Positions 1-8,749 of a stretch of DNA of 64,000 nucleotides are shown here, piece by piece. The notes under the pieces were generated by a model that was not told where the DNA came from, ran no database searches, and saw only the letters and a program-made list of their open reading frames with translations. A program made the position numbers and the translations under genes. The stretch is from Streptomyces pseudovenezuelae (lineage in GTDB: Bacteria; Actinomycetota; Actinomycetes; Streptomycetales; Streptomycetaceae). Positions within the stretch are counted from its first letter, which is position 1. Each line of letters opens with the position of its first letter. The DNA is taken from contig NZ_JARXVH010000004.1 in assembly GCF_029892565.1 (NCBI RefSeq), positions 558,001 to 622,000 of the forward strand. The letters run 5' to 3'.

Positions 1-819
1 GAGCAGGAGTGCGGCCCGCTGGCCGCCGTCAGCGACCGGGGTCTGCGCCACCACCGCAACGAGGACGCGTTCGACATCGGCACCGCCGTGCTGCCCGACG
101 GCTCGCCCGCGTCGGTGGCGATCGTCTGCGACGGCGTCTCCTCGGCGACCCGCCCCGACGACGCCTCGCTCGCCGCCGCCCGGGTCGCCGGCGAGTCGCT
201 GCTCGCGGCCCTGCCCCGCGGCACCCACCCGCAGCAGGCGCTGCACGACGCGATCGTCGCCGCCTCGCAGGCCGTCAACGCGCTGGCCGACGAGCCCGCC
301 ACGGCCCGCGAGCACACCCCGCACCAGAACGCGCCGGCCTGCACCATCGTCGGCTCCGTGGTGACCGCGGGACTGCTGGTCGTCGGCTGGGTCGGCGACA
401 GCCGCGCCTACTGGATCCCGGTGGACCGCGCCTCGCCGCCGGCCCGGCTCACCGAGGACGACTCGTGGGCCGCGCAGATGGTCGCCGCGGGCCTGATGAA
501 CGAGGCCGAGGCCTACGCCGACGAGCGCGCCCACGCGATCACCGGTTGGCTCGGCGCGGACGCCTACGAACTGGAGCCGCACACGGCTTCCTTCAAGCCG
601 GACCGGCCGGGTGTGGTGGTGGTGTGCACCGACGGGCTGTGGAACTACGCGGAGGCGGCCGAGGATCTGGCCGAGGTCGTCCCGCCGGACGCGGCCGTAC
701 GTCCGCTGCACAGCGCCCAGGTTCTGGTCGGCCACGCCCTGGACGGCGGGGGCCACGACAACGTAACAGTGGCCGTCGTGCCGTTCCCGGCCCTGCCTCA
801 GGGGGCAGGATCGGCCTGA
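1..819 (+). CDS. PP2C-family Ser/Thr protein phosphatase (5' end outside window)
   Basis: The reading frame is open from base 1, so the true start lies upstream; 272 residues are visible. It carries the PP2C metal-binding motifs in order: SDRGLRHHRNEDAF near the start, VCDGVSS, VGDSRAYW, VCTDGLWNY and HDNVTVAVV. The aspartates in DG and DN are the usual Mn/Mg ligands of this family, so the catalytic set looks complete. It would dephosphorylate Ser/Thr proteins in the cytoplasm. A VWA protein and a zinc-ribbon/FHA protein follow on the same strand, a grouping that normally includes a Ser/Thr kinase, which may lie to the left. No transmembrane segment is visible. Confidence 0.9.
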   Translation, partial: EQECGPLAAVSDRGLRHHRNEDAFDIGTAVLPDGSPASVAIVCDGVSSATRPDDASLAAARVAGESLLAALPRGTHPQQALHDAIVAASQAVNALADEPATAREHTPHQNAPACTIVGSVVTAGLLVVGWVGDSRAYWIPVDRASPPARLTEDDSWAAQMVAAGLMNEAEAYADERAHAITGWLGADAYELEPHTASFKPDRPGVVVVCTDGLWNYAEAAEDLAEVVPPDAAVRPLHSAQVLVGHALDGGGHDNVTVAVVPFPALPQGAGSA

Positions 820-888
820 GGCCGTACACGGGGAACGCACGGCTGCGTATCGGCGGACCGGAGGGGACCGGTCCGTATGACGTCATCG

Positions 889-909
889 CCCCATCAACTG
901 TGGGGTTTT
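889..909 (+). terminator. Possible weak intrinsic terminator after the phosphatase gene
   Basis: CCCCA and TGGGG form a 5-bp stem around a 7-base loop, followed directly by TTTT. It lies 70 bp after the phosphatase stop and 20 bp before the VWA start. The stem is short for this GC content, so partial readthrough is likely. Confidence 0.3.
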
Positions 910-928
910 GAGGGGGATTTGAGTAGGC

Positions 929-2275
929 ATGGCCAATTTCGCGAAGTCGAACGTGCCGCAGTTCTCGGTGGACGTGTACCAGAACGAGTACCTGCCGGCG
1001 GACGGCAACGAGGTCAACGCGATCGTCACGGTGACCGCCACCGGCGGCGGCACGATCGGCAGCCCGGTCGCCGCGCCCCAGCTCTACGCGCCGGGGCAGG
1101 GCCCCTCCGCGGCCGTGGCGATCATGGTCGACTGTTCAGGATCGATGGACTACCCGGCGACCAAGATGCGCAACGCGCGGGACGCCACCGCCGCCGCGAT
1201 CGACACCCTGCGGGACGGGGTGCACTTCGCGGTGATCGGCGGCACGCACGTGGCCAAGGAGGTCTACCCGGGCGGCGGGAGCCTGGCGGTCGCCGACTCC
1301 GCCACCCGCGAGCAGGCCAAGCAGGCGCTGCGCAAGCTGAGCGCGGGCGGCGGTACGGCCATCGGCACCTGGCTGCGCCTGGCGGACCGGCTGCTCTCCT
1401 CGGCGGACGTCGCGATCCGGCACGGCATCCTGCTCACCGACGGCCGCAACGAGCACGAGTCGCCCGAGGACCTCAAGGCCGCGCTCGACTCCTGCGCCGG
1501 CCGTTTCACCTGTGACGCCCGCGGTGTGGGCACCGACTGGGAAGTGAAAGAAGTCACAGCGATCGCCTCCGCGCTGCTCGGCACGGCCGACATCGTCGCC
1601 GATCCGGCCGCCCTCGCCTCCGACTTCACGCGGATGATGGAGAAGGCGATGGGCAAGGAGGTCGCCGACGTCGCGCTGCGGGTCTGGACACCGGTGGGCA
1701 CGACCATCAAGTTCGTCAAGCAAGTCGCGCCCACGGTCGAGGAGTTGACCGGCCGCCGCACCGAGGCCGGGCCGCGCGCGGGCGACTACCCCACCGGGTC
1801 CTGGGGAGACGAGTCCCGTGACTACCACGTCTGCGTCGAGGTCCCGAGGGCCGGCATCGGCCAGGAGATGCTCGCCGCCCGCGTCTCGCTGGTCGTCCCG
1901 CAACCCGACGGCAGCACCCAGAACCTGGGCGCCCAGGGGCTCGTACGGGCCATGTGGACCGACGACATGGCCGCCTCCACGTCGATCAACCCTCAGGTCG
2001 CCCACTACACCGGGCAGGCCGAACTGGCACAAGCCATCCAACAAGGGCTCGATCTACGCAAAGCGGGAGACTTCGACGGAGCAACGGCCAAACTGGGCAG
2101 GGCCGTTCAGCTCGCCAGCGACTCCGGAAACGCGGATACTGCGAAACTGCTTGCGAAGGTGGTGGACGTGGTCGATGCCGCGACAGGTACTGTGCGACTG
2201 AAGGCGAAGGTCGAGTCGGCCGACGAGATGACTCTCGAGACACGGTCCACAAAGACTGTTCGTGTAAAGAAGTAA
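929..2275 (+). CDS. von Willebrand factor A domain protein (TerY-like)
   Basis: This 448-residue protein has a VWA fold with the MIDAS signature DCSGS at about residues 68-72, plus GGTAIGTWL near 145 and LLTDGRNEHE near 175 supplying the other metal-site loops. It has no signal peptide or membrane span, so it should act in the cytoplasm as a divalent-metal-dependent protein-interaction module. The C-terminal third has a short tetratricopeptide-like helical stretch ending in a basic tail. It follows a PP2C phosphatase and precedes an FHA protein, which suggests a phospho-signalling complex. A cytoplasmic VWA with PP2C recalls the TerY-phosphatase-kinase sets of tellurite/stress systems. The exact role is unknown. 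Confidence 0.85.
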   Translation: MANFAKSNVPQFSVDVYQNEYLPADGNEVNAIVTVTATGGGTIGSPVAAPQLYAPGQGPSAAVAIMVDCSGSMDYPATKMRNARDATAAAIDTLRDGVHFAVIGGTHVAKEVYPGGGSLAVADSATREQAKQALRKLSAGGGTAIGTWLRLADRLLSSADVAIRHGILLTDGRNEHESPEDLKAALDSCAGRFTCDARGVGTDWEVKEVTAIASALLGTADIVADPAALASDFTRMMEKAMGKEVADVALRVWTPVGTTIKFVKQVAPTVEELTGRRTEAGPRAGDYPTGSWGDESRDYHVCVEVPRAGIGQEMLAARVSLVVPQPDGSTQNLGAQGLVRAMWTDDMAASTSINPQVAHYTGQAELAQAIQQGLDLRKAGDFDGATAKLGRAVQLASDSGNADTAKLLAKVVDVVDAATGTVRLKAKVESADEMTLETRSTKTVRVKK

Positions 2276-2323
2276 CGCAGGAACCAACGCGAGAAACGAC
2301 GAAGGAAAGGGGGACGAGCCGAC

Positions 2324-3817
2324 ATGCCGACCTGCCCGAACGGACACCAGTCGGGTTCCGACGACTGGTGCGAGGTCTGCGGTCACCGCATGGCCGGTGC
2401 CGTGCCTCCGCCCCCGCCTCCGCCGCCCGGTGGCGGCTACGGCTTCCCGCCGCCCGGCCAGGGTCAGGGACAGGGCGGGCGCTCCCACCTGTCCGCCGTG
2501 CCGGACCGCGCCGAGCCGGAGCTCTGCCCGCAGTGCCGCACGCCCCGTGAGGGCGGCGCGCCCTTCTGCGAGGAGTGCCGGTGGAACTTCCTCACGAACA
2601 CCGCGACCTCGTACACCCCGGCCGCCCCGCGCCCGCCGGCGCCCGGCCCGGGTCCCGGACCTGGTCCCGGTCCCGGTCCCGGCGGTCAGCGCTACCAGCA
2701 GCAGCCGCCGCCCGGTCCGACGTACGGCGGCGCCGACTCGTACGAGTACCAGGGCTCCCGCCCGTCCCAGATGAACCGGCCCGCCGAGCCGATCCCGCCG
2801 TACGGCACCGATCCGTCGGGTCCGGGTGGCCAGGGCGGACCCGGTGGCCAGGGTGATCAGGGCGGCCCCGGTGGTCCCGGTGGCTACGGCAACCAGCCCG
2901 GCGGTCCGGGCGGTCCCGGTGGTCCCGGTGGCCAAGGCGGCTATGGCAACCAGCCCGGCGGCCAGGGCGGTCCCGGTGGCTACGGCAACCAGCCCGGTGG
3001 TCCCGGCGGTCCCGGTGGCCAAGGCGGCTATGGCAACCAGCCCGGTGGCCAGGGCGGCTACAACAACCCGCCCGGTGGCTACGGCGCCGACCCGTCGCGT
3101 CCGGTTCCGCCGCCGCCTGGGCCCACACCGCCCGCCGGTCCCGGTGCGACCTCGGGTGCCCCGCAGGCGTACCAGCAGGGTCCGCCCGCTCCCGCCTACC
3201 CGCAGGAGACCGGGCGTCCGCCGCAGCAGGGTGGTCCGGCATTCGGCGGCGGTGACGACGACTGGGTGCTCTCCCCGCCCGCCGGTGGTCCCGGTGGACA
3301 GGGCGGTCCCGGCGGTCAGCGTCCCGGTCCCGGCGGTGGCTACGGCTATCCGCAGCCCGGCGCGACCCAGGCCCCGCCAGGACCCGCCTTCCCGCAGGCG
3401 CCGCAGCAGCCGGCGACCTGGACGGCGACGATCGGCCCGGACCGCGAGTACTTCATGGCGATGATGCAGCGCTCGGGTCCCGAGGCCGCGGGGCTCAACC
3501 TGCCCGCGTACTCGCCCGAGCAGCAGCGCACCCTCGGCGGCAACCAGGTCACCATCGGCCGTCGCCGCCACTCCACCGGCGACACCCCGGACATCGACCT
3601 GGCGGTGCCCCCGGAGGACCCGGGCGTCTCGCACCAGCACGCGGTGCTGGTCCAGCAGCCGGACGGCAGCTGGGCGGTCGTCGACCAGAACTCGACGAAC
3701 GGTACGACGGTCAACAACGGCGAGGAGCCGATCCAGCCGTTCGTGCCGGTGCCGTTGCAGGACGGGGACCGGGTGCACGTGGGTGCTTGGACGACGATCA
3801 CGGTCCGACGGGGCTGA
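2324..3817 (+). CDS. Zinc-ribbon / Gly-Pro-rich linker / FHA domain protein
   Basis: This 497-residue protein has three parts. The N-terminus has Cys/His pairs typical of zinc ribbons (C4, C16, C19, and a second set CPQC...CEEC near residues 66-84). Residues about 110-340 are a low-complexity linker of GGPGG, GGQGG and GGYGNQP units. The C-terminal 100 residues are an FHA domain with VTIGRRRHS, VSHQHAVL and STNGTTVN, the Gly-Arg, Ser-x-x-His and Asn-Gly residues that bind phosphothreonine. It starts 48 bp after the VWA gene and is probably cotranscribed. It would read phosphorylation set by a kinase and removed by the PP2C enzyme upstream. The long disordered linker is unusual. Confidence 0.88.
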   Translation: MPTCPNGHQSGSDDWCEVCGHRMAGAVPPPPPPPPGGGYGFPPPGQGQGQGGRSHLSAVPDRAEPELCPQCRTPREGGAPFCEECRWNFLTNTATSYTPAAPRPPAPGPGPGPGPGPGPGGQRYQQQPPPGPTYGGADSYEYQGSRPSQMNRPAEPIPPYGTDPSGPGGQGGPGGQGDQGGPGGPGGYGNQPGGPGGPGGPGGQGGYGNQPGGQGGPGGYGNQPGGPGGPGGQGGYGNQPGGQGGYNNPPGGYGADPSRPVPPPPGPTPPAGPGATSGAPQAYQQGPPAPAYPQETGRPPQQGGPAFGGGDDDWVLSPPAGGPGGQGGPGGQRPGPGGGYGYPQPGATQAPPGPAFPQAPQQPATWTATIGPDREYFMAMMQRSGPEAAGLNLPAYSPEQQRTLGGNQVTIGRRRHSTGDTPDIDLAVPPEDPGVSHQHAVLVQQPDGSWAVVDQNSTNGTTVNNGEEPIQPFVPVPLQDGDRVHVGAWTTITVRRG

Positions 3818-3856
3818 GTCCGCGTGGGCTGAGCCCGCCGGGGTCGACAGCTCGGT

Positions 3857-4843
3857 TCAGCCGGCGAGGGGCCAGGCGTACGGTCCCTCCGGGTCGTCCA
3901 GCCATGCCCACTCGTGCTCGCCGCTGACCGTGATGCCGTACCGCTCCCGCGACGGCATGCCCTCGCGGTTCCACAGCGCGTACGCCTCCTGCGGGTCGAG
4001 GCTGTCGCGGGTGAGGGCGAGCAGGAAGCGGAACAGTTCGTGGTCGCGGGCGCTGCTCGGCACCCCGCCGAGCGGCACCGGCTCCCGGTCCGGCCGGCCC
4101 TCGCCCCGCAACGGCACGAAGTAGGCGGGCGTGTGCAGGAAGTGTCCTTCGGCGTGACCCGCGTCCCGGACCGTCAGGGCGAGCAGGCCGGTGGCGAGCG
4201 GGGTCAGGATGCGGGCGCCGGGGCGGCACTGGGCGAGCCAGGCGTGCGGGACCGAGGTCAGGGCGCAGGTCGCGATGATCCGGTCGAAGGGGGCGCGCTC
4301 GGGGACTCCGCGGGCTCCGTCGCCGGTGACGACGGCCGGGTGGTGGCCGGCGGCGGCCAGGTGCTGACGCGCGGCCTCCGTGATGTCCGGGTACAGGTCG
4401 ACGGTGGTGACCAGGTCGTCGTCGCCGAGCCGGTGGGCCAGCAGGGCCGCGTTGTAGCCGGTGCCGGCGCCGACCTCCAGCACGCGATCGCCGTCCGCCA
4501 CCCGCAGTTCGGCCAGCATCATCGCCATCAGCGAGGGCTGGCTGCTGGAGGAGACCAGATCGCCGTCGCGCAGCCGGGTGGCCAGCGGGGCGTCGGTGTA
4601 GGCGCCGCGCAGCCACTGCTCCCGGGTGCGCGGATCGGCGCTCTCGCCCCAGCGCCGCTCGTAGCCGTCCTTGACGCCGACGTAGTAGTACGGCACGAAC
4701 AGATGGCGCGGCACCGCCTCGAACGCCGCCCGCCACACGGGATCGCCGGCCCACACCCCGGTCGCCTCGATCACCCGCACCAGCGCGGCCCGCGCCGAGC
4801 CGGCCAGCTCGGCGAGGTCCTTGTCGAGTGCGTACGCGCTCAT
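3857..4843 (-). CDS. Protein-L-isoaspartate O-methyltransferase-like SAM methyltransferase
   Basis: About 328 residues from an ATG preceded by GGAGGG; the open frame runs further upstream but without a ribosome site. The SAM-binding motif I is VLEVGAGTGYNAALL, followed by an acidic residue in VTTVDLYPDI, as in PCMT enzymes. The SSSQPS stretch before it is the substrate-side loop of this family. The C-terminal 130 residues go beyond the about 210-residue core PCMT enzyme, as in actinobacterial versions. It would methylate isoaspartate in damaged proteins or, as in some lanthipeptide and natural-product clusters, another carboxylate. It is convergent with the FHA gene and divergent from the globin gene. 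Confidence 0.8.
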   Translation of the reverse strand: MSAYALDKDLAELAGSARAALVRVIEATGVWAGDPVWRAAFEAVPRHLFVPYYYVGVKDGYERRWGESADPRTREQWLRGAYTDAPLATRLRDGDLVSSSSQPSLMAMMLAELRVADGDRVLEVGAGTGYNAALLAHRLGDDDLVTTVDLYPDITEAARQHLAAAGHHPAVVTGDGARGVPERAPFDRIIATCALTSVPHAWLAQCRPGARILTPLATGLLALTVRDAGHAEGHFLHTPAYFVPLRGEGRPDREPVPLGGVPSSARDHELFRFLLALTRDSLDPQEAYALWNREGMPSRERYGITVSGEHEWAWLDDPEGPYAWPLAG

Positions 4844-4958
4844 ACCCTCCACTGTGCTGCGCCGAGCGGCGGGAGGCGAGTGCCAGGGGAGGCGGGTGCC
4901 GGTTTCCCCGAGACCTAAGCCTTGAGTCCTCGTCCACCCCGTCTGAGACCATGGAGGC

Positions 4959-5363
4959 GTGACAGAGATTCGGCGCGGCACGCTTCAGGAGCAGACCTTC
5001 TACGAGCAGGTCGGCGGGGAGGAGACCTTCCGCCGACTCGTCCACCGCTTCTACCAGGGCGTGGCCGAGGACCCGCTGCTGCGGCCCATGTACCCCGAGG
5101 AGGACCTGGGCCCGGCCGAGGAGCGTCTGACGCTCTTCCTCATGCAGTACTGGGGCGGTCCGACGACGTACAGCGACAACCGCGGCCACCCCCGGCTGCG
5201 CATGCGCCACGTCCCCTTCACCGTGAACCGCGAGGCGCACGACGCCTGGCTGAAGCACATGCGGGACGCCGTGGACGAACTCGGTCTGTCCGAGGAGCAC
5301 GAGCAGACGCTGTGGAAGTACCTGACGTACGCGGCCGCCTCGATGGTGAACACCCCGGACTGA
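4959..5363 (+). CDS. glbO: Group II truncated haemoglobin
   Basis: The 134-residue length fits the truncated 2-on-2 globins. FYEQVGGEETFRRLVHRFY is the helix A/B region, YWGGPTTY follows helix E, and GHPRLRMRHVPFTV contains the proximal-histidine region of group II (GlbO) globins, with the conserved Trp later in DAWLKHM. It binds haem and O2/NO in the cytoplasm; in actinobacteria this group is linked to oxygen delivery or oxidative and nitrosative protection. The GTG start overlaps a GGAGG that sits unusually close, so initiation may be weak or leaderless. It is divergent from the methyltransferase gene over a 115-bp gap. Confidence 0.92.
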   Translation: MTEIRRGTLQEQTFYEQVGGEETFRRLVHRFYQGVAEDPLLRPMYPEEDLGPAEERLTLFLMQYWGGPTTYSDNRGHPRLRMRHVPFTVNREAHDAWLKHMRDAVDELGLSEEHEQTLWKYLTYAAASMVNTPD

Positions 5364-5463
5364 CCCGACCTGACCGAACCTGACCCCGCGCGTCACGATC
5401 CGGTCAAGCTCGGTCAGTAGGCGCTTACCCGAATTGCCTTCCATCTGAAAGCATCGTCCGCAG

Positions 5464-5482
5464 GTCTGGACAACTTCCAGAC
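5464..5482. promoter_or_regulatory. Inverted repeat, possible operator of the FtsX permease operon
   Basis: GTCTGGA and TCCAGAC form a perfect 7-bp inverted repeat around a 5-base spacer, 17 bases before the GTG of the first permease. It has no T-run, so a repressor site fits better than a terminator. The regulator is not in sight. Confidence 0.4.
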
Positions 5483-5499
5483 GGCCACGGGGGGTCGGG

Positions 5500-8400
5500 G
5501 TGACGGTGTTCGGTGCGGTGACGAGGCTTGTCCTGCTGCGCGCCCGCGCGCATCGCCTGCTGCTGACCGCCGCTCTCCTCACGGTCCTGCTGACCACCGC
5601 GGTCCTCGCGACCCTCACCGCCTACTCGACCGCGATCGACGACGCGGCGTTGCGGCACTCGCTCCAGGACCCCCGCAACGCCGCCGACACCGCCCTGATC
5701 GTCAAGGCCGACGTGCCGGCCGAGGGACGTACGGCCGCCGACCGCGCCGTACGGGAGGGCGCGCGGCGCACGTTCGCCGGGCTGCCGGTCACCGTACGGA
5801 CGCTGGCGCGCTCGGGCCCGTACGCCCTGCCGCGCTCCCTCCAGGCACCGTCCGAGCGCTCGGACGACCCGGACCTGACGTACCTCGCGGCACTGGATCC
5901 GACGCAGGTACGGATCGTGGAGGGCCGGGCGCCCGCAGCCTCCGCGTCGGGCGTAGAAGCCGCGCTCCCCCAGACCGCCGCCCGCGCCCTCGGTCTGAAA
6001 CCCGGCGCCCGGTTCACCCTCACCGACCGCCTCAGTGGCCCGAAGGTGCGCGTCACGCTCACCGGCCTCTACCGGCCCGTCGCCGCGGACGCCCCGTACT
6101 GGCGGCTGGACGACCTCGGCGGTCGCGGCATCCGGACGGTCGGCTTCACGACGTACGGTCCCCTCCTGGCCGCCCCCGACGTCCTGACCGGCGGCAAGGT
6201 GAGCGTCGGGCAATCGGGCTGGCTGGCGTCGGCCGACTTCTCGACGCTGACGACCGCCCGTATCGACGCGCTCGGCGAGAGCGCCGCCGCCGGCAGCGCG
6301 GCCCTGCGCAAGCAACCCGCGCTCAGCGGTACGACGGCCGCGGCCACCGCCCTGCCCGACGTCCTCGACCGGATCCAGCGCTCGCTGCTCGTCTCCCGTT
6401 CGACCCTGCTGATCATCGCACTGCAACTCGCCCTGCTCGCCTCCTGCGCCCTGCTCCTGGTGGCCCGGCTGCTGAGCGCCGAACGCACCGGCGAGACCCG
6501 GCTGTTGCGGGCGCGCGGTGCCTCCCGCACCCGGATCGCGACGCTCGCCGCCGTGGAGGCGCTCTTCCTGGCGGTGCCCGCGGTGGTGTGCGCGCCGCTG
6601 CTGGCGGGGCCGCTCACCCGGCTGCTGGCCGGGCACGGTTCCCTGGCCCGGATCGGGCTGCACCTGGACGTACCGGCGGGCGGACGGCTCGGGGTCTGGC
6701 TGGTCGCCGCGGGCGTGGCCCTCGGCTGTGCGCTGGCGGTGACCCTGCCCGCCCTCACGGTCGAGGGCTTCAGTCCGCGCCGGTCCCGCGCGCTGCCCGC
6801 TCCGCTGCGCGCGGGCGCGGACCTGGGCCTGCTGGCGGTGGCCGGAGTCGCGTACTGGCAACTCGGCCGGCAGACCTCCGGCGCCGTCTCCGACGACACC
6901 TCGGGCACGCTCGGCATCGACCCGCTGCTGGTGGCGGCCCCGGCGCTCGCGCTGCTCGCCGGCACGGTACTGACCCTGCGGCTGCTCCCCCTGGTGGCGC
7001 GGCTCGCGGAGCGCCGGGCGGCCGGCGGACGCGGCCTGACGGCGGCGCTGGCGGGCTGGCAGCTCAGCCGCCGCCCGATGCGCGGCGCGGGCCCGGTGCT
7101 CCTGCTGGTCCTCGCGGTCGCACTCGGCATGCTGGCCATCGGCCAGGGTGCCTCCTGGGACCGCTCGCAGAACGACCAGGCCGACTTCGGCGCGGGCACC
7201 CAGGTCCGCGTCCAGGGCGCCGGCGACGCGGGCCTCGGCCGCACGGACACCTACGCGGCCCTCCCCCACGTACGGGAGGCCGCCCCCGCCGTCCGCACCG
7301 AACTCCCCCTCTCCGACAGCCGCACGGCGACCGTGCTGGCACTGGACACGCGGCATGCGGCGGACGGGGTGCTGCTGCGCCGGGACCTGGCGCCCGGGGC
7401 GGTGGGGCCGCTGGTGCGGGGGCTCGCCGCGAAGGGCGAGCCGGCCGGCCCGAAGGTGCCCGCCCACAGTTCCCGGGTACGGCTGACGGCGACCCTGCAC
7501 AGCACGCCCCGCCGGACCACGACGGCCGACGCGACGGTCACCCTGGAGGACGCGTACGGCACCCCGTACGAGATACCGGTGGGTGAACTCCCCGCCGACG
7601 GCCGCCCGCACACCCTGGACCTGGGCGCCACCACGGGCCCGCTCACGCTCATCGGTCTGCAGCTGGTGCTGCCCCAGCCCGTCGGGCACTCCGAGCAACA
7701 CCGTTTGGTTCTTGGGGAGTTGACGGCCACGGGTGCCGACGGGACGATCCAGCCGGTGCGGTTGCCGGCCGGCTGGAAGGGGGCCGTGCACGATGACGGG
7801 CTCGCCTCCTCGCCGGACGCGTCCGCCAACCCGACCAGGGCGAAGGTGAGTTCGTCCGAGCCGCCGACCCTCACCTACCGCACGGGGTACGTGCCGCCCG
7901 ACGAGGCCTGGCTCGCCTCGTCGTTGACGGTGCGCCTCCAGATCACGCAGCCGGACCCGCCCGAGGTCACCGCCGTCGCGACCGACCGCTTCCTCACCTC
8001 GGCGGGCGCACACACCGGGGAGCGCGTGGACCTGACGTTCGGCGGCCAGACCGTGTCCGCGATGATCGTGGACTCCGTACGGGAGTTGCCGACGACGAGC
8101 GACGTGGACGGCGGCGCCCTGCTGGTCGATCTGCCGTCCGTGAACCGGGTGTTGGAGGCGCAGTACGGGATGAGCGTCACGCCCACCGAGTGGTGGCTGC
8201 GCACCGACGCCGGCGGCTCGGGCCAGGTCGCCGCGGCTGTGCGGGCGCTGCCCGACATGGACCCCGCGCAGGTCGTGGTGCGGGACGAGATGGCGGCGCA
8301 GTTGCGCGACGACCCGTTCGGGGCGGGCCCGGAGGCGGCGTTCGGGGCGGCGGCCGGAGTGGCGGCGGCGCTGGCCGCGGTCGGCTTCGCGGTGAGCGCG

Positions 8401-8748
8401 GCGGGGTCGCTGCGGGAGCGCGGCGCCGAACTCGCCGTCCTGCGCGCTCTGGGCGCCCCGCGCCGCCGCCTGGCCCGCATGATCGCCGTCGAACAGGGCG
8501 TCCTGGTCGCGCTGGCCCTGGTGGTGGGCACGGCGTTGGGCGCGGTACTGACCCGGGCGGTGATCCCGCTGATCGTGCTGACGTCGGAGGCGGCGCGCCC
8601 GGTACCGGGGGTGCTGGTCGAACTGCCCGTGTCCCAGGTGGTGTTGCTGCTCGTCGCGGTGGCGGTTGCGCCGCTGCTGGTCACCGGGGCGCTGGCACTG
8701 CGGCGGGCGGATCCGGTGGTGTCGTTGCGGGATCAAGGGGGTGAGTGA
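5500..8748 (+). CDS. Large FtsX-type ABC transporter permease (1)
   Basis: 1082 residues, about twice a MacB/FtsX permease, because it has two FtsX cores. An N-terminal helix (residues about 18-40) is followed by a large extracytoplasmic domain. A first membrane block with the cytoplasmic loop RLLRARGASRTRIATL lies near residues 300-420, a second extracytoplasmic domain of about 350 residues follows, and a C-terminal block with ELAVLRALGAPRRRLARM ends the protein. In this family the loops engage the ATPase and the external domains carry out mechanotransmission on lipid, peptide or cell-wall targets. It is the first gene of a tight operon with permease 2 and an ATPase. The substrate cannot be read from the sequence. 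Confidence 0.88.
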   Translation: MTVFGAVTRLVLLRARAHRLLLTAALLTVLLTTAVLATLTAYSTAIDDAALRHSLQDPRNAADTALIVKADVPAEGRTAADRAVREGARRTFAGLPVTVRTLARSGPYALPRSLQAPSERSDDPDLTYLAALDPTQVRIVEGRAPAASASGVEAALPQTAARALGLKPGARFTLTDRLSGPKVRVTLTGLYRPVAADAPYWRLDDLGGRGIRTVGFTTYGPLLAAPDVLTGGKVSVGQSGWLASADFSTLTTARIDALGESAAAGSAALRKQPALSGTTAAATALPDVLDRIQRSLLVSRSTLLIIALQLALLASCALLLVARLLSAERTGETRLLRARGASRTRIATLAAVEALFLAVPAVVCAPLLAGPLTRLLAGHGSLARIGLHLDVPAGGRLGVWLVAAGVALGCALAVTLPALTVEGFSPRRSRALPAPLRAGADLGLLAVAGVAYWQLGRQTSGAVSDDTSGTLGIDPLLVAAPALALLAGTVLTLRLLPLVARLAERRAAGGRGLTAALAGWQLSRRPMRGAGPVLLLVLAVALGMLAIGQGASWDRSQNDQADFGAGTQVRVQGAGDAGLGRTDTYAALPHVREAAPAVRTELPLSDSRTATVLALDTRHAADGVLLRRDLAPGAVGPLVRGLAAKGEPAGPKVPAHSSRVRLTATLHSTPRRTTTADATVTLEDAYGTPYEIPVGELPADGRPHTLDLGATTGPLTLIGLQLVLPQPVGHSEQHRLVLGELTATGADGTIQPVRLPAGWKGAVHDDGLASSPDASANPTRAKVSSSEPPTLTYRTGYVPPDEAWLASSLTVRLQITQPDPPEVTAVATDRFLTSAGAHTGERVDLTFGGQTVSAMIVDSVRELPTTSDVDGGALLVDLPSVNRVLEAQYGMSVTPTEWWLRTDAGGSGQVAAAVRALPDMDPAQVVVRDEMAAQLRDDPFGAGPEAAFGAAAGVAAALAAVGFAVSAAGSLRERGAELAVLRALGAPRRRLARMIAVEQGVLVALALVVGTALGAVLTRAVIPLIVLTSEAARPVPGVLVELPVSQVVLLLVAVAVAPLLVTGALALRRADPVVSLRDQGGE

Positions 8749-8749
8749 G

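Noticed and set aside
2054..3778. Minus-strand open frame opposite the FHA gene
   Set aside because: It mirrors the Gly/Pro repeats, reads as low-complexity Ala/Thr/Gly/Arg, and conflicts with strong zinc-ribbon and FHA motifs on the plus strand.
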